Below are positions 10,307 through 17,352 of a stretch of DNA of 64,000 nucleotides, in pieces. This DNA comes from an uncultured Phycicoccus sp. (GTDB lineage: Bacteria > Actinomycetota > Actinomycetes > Actinomycetales > Dermatophilaceae). The stretch is from positions 186,001 to 250,000 of the forward strand of contig NZ_CANLZR010000005.1 of assembly GCF_947495705.1 (NCBI RefSeq). The letters are read 5' to 3'. The notes beneath the pieces were generated by a model. That model was not told where the DNA came from. It saw only the letters and a list, made by a program, of their open reading frames with translations, and did no database searches. The position numbers and the translations under genes were made by a program. Each line of letters opens with the position of its first letter. Position 1 is the stretch's first letter.

Positions 10307-11092
10307 TCAGTCCCGGGTGGCCAGCACGTGCAGGGCGCTGCCGAGGCTCCCGAGCAGCGGGTGGTCGGCCGCGGCGGCCGCGGCCTCCTCGAGGGCCAGG
10401 AGGGCCGCACGGTCGGCCTCGGAGTCCAGGAGGGCCGAGGGCACGAGGTCGGTGAAGACCCGCACCCCCTGCACGTGGACCGGGGTGAGGCCGTGGGCAC
10501 GGACGAGGTCGAGGACGGCGCCCTCGTCGAAGCGGCGCGGGGCGGGGTCGTCCTCCCCCCACCGGCCGTCCGGGCGCTCGAGGACGGCCTTGGCACGGTC
10601 GAGCTGGCCCGCGAGGGCACGGGTGAGGACGGCGTGGAGCCGCTGGGCGACGACGAGCGAGAACGTCCCCCCGGGGGCGAGGAGCGCGGCGACGGCGCCG
10701 ACGGCGGCGGCGGGGTCGTCGACGACCTCGAGGGTGCCGTGGAGGCAGACGAGGTCGAAGGCCGCGTCGGGGCCGTCATTGACGAGGTCGCGCACGGTGT
10801 CGGCGTCGCCCTGGAGCGCGCGGACCCGGTGCTCGACCTGGTGCTCGGCGGCCCGGCGACGCAGCGAGAAGAGCGCGTCGGGGCTGGGGTCGACGACGGT
10901 GAGGTCGTGGCCGGCGACGGCGAGCGGGACGGCGGTGCCACCGGTGCCGCCCCCGAGGTCGAGGACGCGCAGCGGGCGGCCGAGGTCGGCACGCCGCTGC
11001 TCGGTGTAGGCGTCGAGGACCCGCTGGACCGCCGTCGTCCGGGAGCCGCTGGCGGGCCCGTGCCGCTGGGGTCGGCCACGGTCGTCGGCCAC
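10307..11092 (-). CDS. Class I SAM-dependent methyltransferase
   Basis: LRVLDLGGGTGGTAVPLA motif I. Confidence 0.85.
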   Translation of the reverse strand: MADDRGRPQRHGPASGSRTTAVQRVLDAYTEQRRADLGRPLRVLDLGGGTGGTAVPLAVAGHDLTVVDPSPDALFSLRRRAAEHQVEHRVRALQGDADTVRDLVNDGPDAAFDLVCLHGTLEVVDDPAAAVGAVAALLAPGGTFSLVVAQRLHAVLTRALAGQLDRAKAVLERPDGRWGEDDPAPRRFDEGAVLDLVRAHGLTPVHVQGVRVFTDLVPSALLDSEADRAALLALEEAAAAAADHPLLGSLGSALHVLATRD

Positions 11093-11146
11093 GGTCGGTC
11101 TCCTCGTCGGGGGCGGGGCGTCGGCAGGGCTGCTGACGTGTCCACC

Positions 11147-14100
11147 CTAGTGTCCCGAGCTGCCCGGGCTCGCGTGCCACAGCTTGCGCGACGGCAGGGC
11201 CGGGGCGGTGGCCGCGGCCGGGGCGCCCCGCCCGGAGCGCGGGTCGGCCCCGGGTGGGCGGACGTCGGCGTAGGGCGACTGCCGGAAGCCCGAGGCGTGG
11301 ACGAGGACCCGGCGGCCGGTGCGCTCGTCGGCCTCCCGGGCCGCCGCCTCGGCCGCCTCGGCGCGGGCCCGGGCGTCGGACTCCCCCGCGGCGACGGCCT
11401 GCCGGACCGCGGCGATCCCGCCGAGCTGCCAGGCGTCCCACAGCGCGGCGAGCTCCCAGGCGCCGGTGGCACGGATCGAGACCCCGCGGTCGCCGGTGCG
11501 GCGCACGACCCCGCGGACGAGGAGCATCCAGGAGTGGAAGACGACCTCCGCGTAGGGGCCCTGGACGTCCTCGAAGAACGTGCAGTCGGACGGTCCGGTG
11601 CCGTCGTCGAGGGTGAGGAAGACGACGCGCCGCCCGGAGCGCACCGGCGGGGTCTGGGTGGCGACCTTGACCCCCGCCACCCACACCTGGGAGCGGCTGC
11701 GGGCCGCGAGGAGGTCGCGGCTGCGGGTGGCCCCGAGCGCGGTGAGGAGCGGGTGGTAGAACTCGATGACGTGGGCCGAGACGTCGAGGCCGAGGACGTC
11801 GAGCTCGGCCCGGACCCGCTCCGGGCCGGTCATCTCGGGCAGGCCGGTGCCGGCGACGAGAGCGGGCCGGTCGCCGAGGTCGAGGGTGAGCTGGGTCGGC
11901 TGGGCCTGCGCCGGGACGACCTGCCGCGCCGCCTGGCTCTGGGCGGCGGCCCGGAGCCGGACGTCGACCCCGGCGCCCTCCACCTCGCGGGCCGCCGAGA
12001 CGGGCAGGGTCGTGCGGCGGCTGCCGCGGGGTCGCCCCGCGCCCCGCTCCCAGCGGTCGAGCTCGGCGACGTGGAGCAGCAGGTCGCGCCGGGTGACCCG
12101 GCCGCGGCGCCCGAGGCCCGCCCCGGTGGTGCCGTGGAGGCTGTCGAAGGCGCCCGCGAGGACGAGCCGTTCAGTGACCGGCCGGCTCACCCGGGCCCGG
12201 GTCCAGAAGTCGCCGACGTCGGAGTACGGCTGGCCCGCGACGACCCGGGCGACCTCGGCCTCGCTGATGCCCTTGACGTCGGCGAACGAGAGCCGGATGC
12301 CGTAGGGCTGGGGGGTCTGCTTCCAGCCCGGGACCCGCGCGCCCGCACCACCCACCTCACTCGTCCCGCCCGTCGCTCCCGCACCGTCCCGCTGCGTCGA
12401 GAGGAGGGGACACGCAGGCGTCACCTCGTCGCCCCCGGTGTGTTGCCTCCTCTCGTCGAGGTCCAGGACCGGCTCGATCCGGTAGGTGTCGCCGGAGGCG
12501 TTGACGTCGAGGCCGAGGACGGGGATGCCGAAGGAGCGGGCGTCGTCCAGGAGCAGCCGCTTCGGGTACATCCCGGGGTCGTGGGTGAGGATCCCCGCGA
12601 GGAACGCCGCCGGGTGGTGGGTCTTGAGCCACGCCGAGTGGTACGTGGGCAGGGCGAAGGCGGCGGCGTGGGCCTTGCAGAACCCGAACGACGCGAAGGA
12701 CCTGAGCACCTCCCAGATGCGGTCGCGGTCGGCGGCGTCGTAGCCGCGGGCCTGCGCCGCGGGGCGCCACCACGCCTCGACCTCCTCCTGGCCGGTCGGG
12801 GTGCCCATGCTGCGGCGGACCTCGTCGGCCTGGGCGAGGCTCACCCCGGTGGTCTCGGCGACGATGAGCAGCACCTGCTCGTGGAAGACGACGACCCCCT
12901 CGGTCTCCTCGAGGGCCGGGACGAGGCTGGGGTGGAGGAAGCGCCGCTCGCGCCAGCCGTGCCGGCTCTCGAGGAACGGGGTGATCATGTCGGACTTGAC
13001 CGGGCCCGGCCGGAACAGCGAGATGTCGACGATGAGGTCGTCGAAGGCGGTGGGGCCGAGCTTGCCGACGAGCTCGCGCTGGCCGGGGCTCTCGATCTGG
13101 AACATCCCGAGGGTGCGGGTGGTGCGGATGAGCTCGAAGGTGTCGGGGTCCTCGAGCGGCACCTGGGCCTGGTCGTCGAGGTCGACCCGCTCCCCCGTGA
13201 CCCGCTCGATCTCGGCGACGGCGTGCGCCATCGAGGACTGCATCCGGATGCCGAGGACGTCGAGCTTGAGGAACCCGAGGGTCTCGACGTCGTCCTTGTC
13301 GAACTGGCTCATCGGGAAGCCGAGCCAGCTCGCCTCGACGGGCGTGCGGTCGAGCATCCCCGCGTTGGACAGCACGACCCCGCACGGGTGCAGCGCGATG
13401 TGCCGGGGCAGGCCGTCGAGGGCCTCGACGAGGTCGAAGAACGGTGCGAGCCGCGGGGAGTCCAGGCCCCGGCTGCGCAGCTCGGGGAGGTCGGCGATGG
13501 CGTGCCGGGCGTCCTTGGCCCGGATGTGCGGGAACGCCTTGGCGATCTCGTCGACCTCGACCGGCGGCATCCCGAGCGCCGCGCCGACGTCGCGGACGGC
13601 GTGCCGGACCTTGTAGGTGTCCATCATCGACACGCACGTGACCCGCTCGCCGCCGAAGCGCTCGAGGACGGCCTCGTAGATCTCGGTGCGGCGGGCGGAC
13701 TCGACGTCGACGTCGATGTCGGGCAGCTCGGCGCGCAGCGGGGAGCAGAACCGCTCCATGAGGAGGCGGTGCCGGATGGGGTCGACCCCGCTGATGCCGA
13801 GGAGGTGGTTGACGAGGCTGCCGGCGCCCGAGCCTCGCGCCGCGACCCGCACCCCGCGGGCCCGGATGAGGTCGGTGACCTCGGCGACGGTGAGGAAGTA
13901 CGTGGGGTAGCCGAGCGAGCGGACGACGGTGAGCTCGGCGTCGAGCCGGTCGTGGACGACGCCGAGCTCGGTGTCGGAGGCGCCGGGGTAGCGCCGGCCG
14001 ACCGCGTCGCGGCAGCGCCGGGTGAGGACGTCCATCGGGTCGGTGCCGGGTTCGATGCCGAGGATCTCGGGCTCGGGGAGGTGGACGGCGCCGATGCCGA

Positions 14101-15052
14101 GGTCGTCCCGGGCATGCTGGACGCACTCCCCGGCGAGCAGCGCGGTCATCGTGAGGAGCCGGTCGGCGCGGGCGGTGTCGCCGGAGGTGACCGTCAGGGC
14201 GCGGGCGCGCATGTCGGCGGTCCCCGCGAGGTGGCCGGCGTCGGTGACGCGGTCGAGGTGGCGGGAGTCGAGGGCGACGAGCCGGCGGGCGGCGTCGAGG
14301 ACGTCGACGGTGCGGACCTGGCCGGGCTCGGCGTGCCGGACGGCGGCGCTGAGGACGGCCGGGACCCCGGCCGCGTCGGCGAGCCCGAGGAGCCGGGCGG
14401 CGTGCGAGCGGCAGCCCGGCGTGCCCTCGGGGCCGCCGTGGAGGACGACCTCGACGGCGAGCCCGTCGCGTGGGAGGAGGGCCCGCCAGCGGGCGAGCAG
14501 GTCGCGGGCGTGGTCGCGCTGCCCGGCGAGGACCGCGCGCCCGACGTCGGAGTCCGGGCCGAGGAGGACGACGAGCCGGGCCGGGGCGCCCTCGCCCTCG
14601 ACGGGCCCGGACCACCGGGCGAGGAGGTCGGGGGTCGTCACCGGGATGCCGCGCTCGCCGCGCAGGTGGGTGTCGGTGACGAGCCGGCAGAGGGCGGCCC
14701 AGCCCACCCCGGCACCGGCTCCCCCGCCCCGGCCGCGCGCGAGGACGGTGACCCGGGGCCGGCGGGGGTCGACGATGGCGCCGCCGCGGACCGGGGTGCG
14801 GGCCCGGCGGGGCTCCCGGCCGGGGACGAGGTCGGTGACGGCGAGGTCGACGCCGAGGACGGGGTCGACGCCCGCCGCGCCGCACGCGCTCGCGAACCGG
14901 ACGGCGCCGTACAGGCCGTCGCGGTCGGTGAGGGCGAGCGTGCCCTGGCCGAGCTCGGCGGCACGGGCGACGAGGTCCTCGGGCATCGAGGCGCCGTAGC
15001 GCATCGAGAAGCCCGAGGCGACGTGGAGGTGGGCGAACCCGTCGGCGGACAT
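11147..15052 (-). CDS. dnaE2: Error-prone DNA polymerase III alpha (DnaE2/ImuC)
   Basis: PHP domain, LPDIDVDVE catalytic motif, C-terminal KLWHASPGSSGH. Confidence 0.93.
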   Translation of the reverse strand: MSADGFAHLHVASGFSMRYGASMPEDLVARAAELGQGTLALTDRDGLYGAVRFASACGAAGVDPVLGVDLAVTDLVPGREPRRARTPVRGGAIVDPRRPRVTVLARGRGGGAGAGVGWAALCRLVTDTHLRGERGIPVTTPDLLARWSGPVEGEGAPARLVVLLGPDSDVGRAVLAGQRDHARDLLARWRALLPRDGLAVEVVLHGGPEGTPGCRSHAARLLGLADAAGVPAVLSAAVRHAEPGQVRTVDVLDAARRLVALDSRHLDRVTDAGHLAGTADMRARALTVTSGDTARADRLLTMTALLAGECVQHARDDLGIGAVHLPEPEILGIEPGTDPMDVLTRRCRDAVGRRYPGASDTELGVVHDRLDAELTVVRSLGYPTYFLTVAEVTDLIRARGVRVAARGSGAGSLVNHLLGISGVDPIRHRLLMERFCSPLRAELPDIDVDVESARRTEIYEAVLERFGGERVTCVSMMDTYKVRHAVRDVGAALGMPPVEVDEIAKAFPHIRAKDARHAIADLPELRSRGLDSPRLAPFFDLVEALDGLPRHIALHPCGVVLSNAGMLDRTPVEASWLGFPMSQFDKDDVETLGFLKLDVLGIRMQSSMAHAVAEIERVTGERVDLDDQAQVPLEDPDTFELIRTTRTLGMFQIESPGQRELVGKLGPTAFDDLIVDISLFRPGPVKSDMITPFLESRHGWRERRFLHPSLVPALEETEGVVVFHEQVLLIVAETTGVSLAQADEVRRSMGTPTGQEEVEAWWRPAAQARGYDAADRDRIWEVLRSFASFGFCKAHAAAFALPTYHSAWLKTHHPAAFLAGILTHDPGMYPKRLLLDDARSFGIPVLGLDVNASGDTYRIEPVLDLDERRQHTGGDEVTPACPLLSTQRDGAGATGGTSEVGGAGARVPGWKQTPQPYGIRLSFADVKGISEAEVARVVAGQPYSDVGDFWTRARVSRPVTERLVLAGAFDSLHGTTGAGLGRRGRVTRRDLLLHVAELDRWERGAGRPRGSRRTTLPVSAAREVEGAGVDVRLRAAAQSQAARQVVPAQAQPTQLTLDLGDRPALVAGTGLPEMTGPERVRAELDVLGLDVSAHVIEFYHPLLTALGATRSRDLLAARSRSQVWVAGVKVATQTPPVRSGRRVVFLTLDDGTGPSDCTFFEDVQGPYAEVVFHSWMLLVRGVVRRTGDRGVSIRATGAWELAALWDAWQLGGIAAVRQAVAAGESDARARAEAAEAAAREADERTGRRVLVHASGFRQSPYADVRPPGADPRSGRGAPAAATAPALPSRKLWHASPGSSGH
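12398..12455. repeat. Inverted repeat embedded in frame within dnaE2
   Basis: cgagaggagg(gg)acac ... gtgt(tg)cctcctctcg. Confidence 0.7.
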
Positions 15053-15060
15053 CGGTGGTC

Positions 15061-15501
15061 TCAGGCCGAGCGAACGGGGACGAGCCGGCGCCCCGAGGCG
15101 TGGGCCATCGGGACCCCGAGCCGGGTCGCGACGAGGTCGACGAAGGTCTCGGCGTCGCGCAGCAGGTCGTCGGCCTCGCGAGCGCCGACCCGCACGAGCC
15201 CGGTCTCGACCCCGACCCGGTGGCCGGTGACGAGGGCGAAACGGTCGGCCCACTCGGTGAGCTCGGGGGCGGCCCGGGCCGTGAGCACCCACACGTCGTG
15301 GGGCCCCGGCCCGGAGGACTCCCGGGCGGGCCGGGCGGCGAGCAGCGCGGCCGCGGCCCGCAGCGCACCGAGCGAGGCCGCGAGGTAGCGGGTGGAGGCG
15401 GCCGAGGCGGCGTACCCCGAGGTCACGGCCTCACGGGCCCGCTCCAGCAGGTCGAGGGTCGTCGCGGCGTGGGGCATCAGATGGGTCATCTCCTCAGTCA
15501 T
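15061..15501 (-). CDS. SAV_6107-like HEPN-domain protein
   Basis: Small helical protein, LLERAREAVTSGYAASAASTRYLAASLGALRAAAALLA pattern; 8 bp upstream of dnaE2. Confidence 0.7.
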   Translation of the reverse strand: MTEEMTHLMPHAATTLDLLERAREAVTSGYAASAASTRYLAASLGALRAAAALLAARPARESSGPGPHDVWVLTARAAPELTEWADRFALVTGHRVGVETGLVRVGAREADDLLRDAETFVDLVATRLGVPMAHASGRRLVPVRSA

Positions 15502-15796
15502 GGGCCCGCAGGAGGAGCCAGTGGTCGTCGTCGCGGCCGAGGTCGAAGACCCCGGTGGTCCCCGATGGCGGGCAGGCCTCGACCCGCCACACCCGACGTT
15601 CGGTGTCGGGGGGGCCGCCCCCGGGCTGGTCGCCGACCTCGCGCCACCACGCCCGGCGCTCCTGCCACGAGGCGAGGACCGCGCAGACGACGTAGCGTCG
15701 GCCGCGCCACACGAAGGACCGCGGCCCGGTCTCGTCCCAGACGACCGGACCCTGCCGCCCGCCGGCCCGGAGCGGCTCGTCGTGCCGATGGGCCAT
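15494..15796 (-). CDS. DUF6504-like protein
   Basis: About 100 aa, FVWRGRRYVVCAVLASW...RRVWRVEA; ggaggt SD; overlaps HEPN gene start. Confidence 0.7.
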   Translation of the reverse strand: MAHRHDEPLRAGGRQGPVVWDETGPRSFVWRGRRYVVCAVLASWQERRAWWREVGDQPGGGPPDTERRVWRVEACPPSGTTGVFDLGRDDDHWLLLRAHD

Positions 15797-15864
15797 GGCG
15801 CACCTCCGGGGGGCAGGGCCGACCGCCGGGCCCGGGTCGGGGCCCGGTCGCCGGGACGGTCAAT

Positions 15865-15884
15865 GATCGAACAGGTGTTCGATC
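15865..15884. promoter_or_regulatory. LexA/SOS box upstream of DUF6504-HEPN-dnaE2
   Basis: gatcgaacaggtgttcgatc: perfect 8-bp arms around 4 bp, matches TCGAAC-N4-GTTCGA. Confidence 0.9.
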
Positions 15885-15980
15885 AGATGTCCACTGTACC
15901 CCCGGCCCCCGACGTCACGTCAAGCGGTTCGCAGCACGTCACGCCGGTCGCGACCTCGCCCCGTCGCCCCCGCGGGTCAC

Positions 15981-15986
15981 TACGCT
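15981..15986 (+). promoter_or_regulatory. Putative -10 (TACGCT), 6 nt before ATG 15993: leaderless start
   Basis: TANNNT at leaderless spacing, no SD. Confidence 0.55.
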
Positions 15987-15992
15987 TCGGTC

Positions 15993-16532
15993 ATGTCGCC
16001 CGAGCCCGCCGGCGTCGCCTCGGAGAACAGCCCCCCGGAGCGCGACCTCTCCACCCACCCCGCGGTCGCCGCCGTGCTCGCGGCCCTGGCCCTGCACCAC
16101 ATCCGCCCCGAGCTGCGCCAGCTGCCCGGGGCCGTGCGCACCGCGAAGGCCGCGGCCGAGGCCCTGGGCATCACGCCCGCCGAGATCGCGAACAGCCTCG
16201 TCTTCGTCGCCACCCGGGCCGACGGCACCCTCGAGCCGCTCCTGGTCATCGCCTCCGGCGGGCACCGGGTCGACACCACGAAGGTCGCCGCCCTCGCCGA
16301 GTACGTCACGGTCGACCAGGCCGACCCCGGCTTCGTCCGGGAGCACACCGCGATGGCCATCGGCGGGGTGGCTCCCGTCGGGCACCCGGTCCACCTCCGC
16401 ACGATCATCGACGTCACGCTCGGCCGCTACGCGACGGTCTGGGCGGCGGCCGGGCACAGCCACACGGTGTACGCGACCACCTACGACGAGCTGATCCGGG
16501 TCACCGGCGGCCAGCCGATGGACGTCGCCTGA
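15993..16532 (+). CDS. YbaK/EbsC-family aminoacyl-tRNA deacylase-like protein
   Basis: AKAAAEALGITPAEIANSLVF and GGVAPVGHP motifs. Confidence 0.85.
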   Translation: MSPEPAGVASENSPPERDLSTHPAVAAVLAALALHHIRPELRQLPGAVRTAKAAAEALGITPAEIANSLVFVATRADGTLEPLLVIASGGHRVDTTKVAALAEYVTVDQADPGFVREHTAMAIGGVAPVGHPVHLRTIIDVTLGRYATVWAAAGHSHTVYATTYDELIRVTGGQPMDVA

Positions 16533-16632
16533 GAACTCCCTGAGCGCGGGTCACATCCCCGGGCCGCCGGGGCGACGAACGCCTGGGCAGGACACCAACG
16601 GTGGTGTCCAAGTCCATGCAGGAGGACGTTCC

Positions 16633-17283
16633 ATGAAGCTCACCCCGTTCCTCGTCGGCGGCGCCGCGCTCGCGCTCACCGCCGCCACCGTCACCACGGC
16701 CTCGGCCGCGCACGACACCAACCCCTCGGCCAAGGTGGCGAGCTACTCGTACTCGCTCGACCCGGTGCAGATGGCGTCGGTCCCGAACAGCCAGGCGACC
16801 GGCAAGACCCGGATCAAGAGCCTGCCGAACGGCAAGGTGCAGGTCACCGTCGAGGTCGACGGACTCGCGCCCTTCCTCCCCCACGCCATGCACCTGCACG
16901 GCGTCGACGGCTCCCCGATGGACCAGGGCTGTCCCGACGGGCACGCCGACACCGACCACGACGGGCTCACCAACGTCCTCGAGGGCCTCCCGTTCTACGG
17001 CGGCATCCTCACCTCGCTGACGACCAAGGGCGACATGACGCCCTCGAGCGCCCTCGCCCTGGACCGCTTCCCGGTCGCGGACGCCTCCGGCCACCTGTCG
17101 TACAGCCGCACCTTCGAGAACGCGGCGGCGCTCGCGAACGCCGGCACCGTCCAGGTCGTCGTCCACGGCCTCGACCTCAACGGCAACGGGGTCTACGACT
17201 TCGAGTCCGGCCCGTCCGAGCTCGGGGCCCAGTTCCCGCTCGAGGCCACCCTCCCGGCGGTCTGCGGCGGCATCGCCAACTGA
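16633..17283 (+). CDS. Secreted CHRD/superoxide dismutase-like protein with Ca-loop motifs
   Basis: Signal peptide; PHAMHLHGVDG; DTDHDGLTNVLEG and DLNGNGVYDFESG. Confidence 0.65.
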   Translation: MKLTPFLVGGAALALTAATVTTASAAHDTNPSAKVASYSYSLDPVQMASVPNSQATGKTRIKSLPNGKVQVTVEVDGLAPFLPHAMHLHGVDGSPMDQGCPDGHADTDHDGLTNVLEGLPFYGGILTSLTTKGDMTPSSALALDRFPVADASGHLSYSRTFENAAALANAGTVQVVVHGLDLNGNGVYDFESGPSELGAQFPLEATLPAVCGGIAN

Positions 17284-17297
17284 CGCATCACTCCAGG

Positions 17298-17334
17298 CAG
17301 TGGGCGGTCGGGAACCCATCCCGGCCGCCCGCTG
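17298..17334. terminator. Bidirectional hairpin between convergent genes
   Basis: cagtgggcggtcggga / tcccggccgcccgctg. Confidence 0.7.
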
Positions 17335-17352
17335 TGGCGTGCCCCTGCACCG

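Noticed and set aside
11144-11149. Minus-strand TAGGGT overlapping the dnaE2 stop as a promoter for the methyltransferase
   Set aside because: Possible -10, but no -35 and a single short hexamer; kept only as a caveat to the operon inference.
9077-15388. 2103-aa plus-strand ORF spanning the dinB-dnaE2 region
   Set aside because: Antisense shadow of real minus-strand genes in GC-rich DNA; biased to G/E/D/V/R/P, no family motifs, no SD.
15061-15501. R-x6-H (RFALVTGH) in the HEPN protein as an RNase active site
   Set aside because: The motif resembles HEPN Rx4-6H but I cannot confirm its helix position from sequence alone; no RNase claim made.
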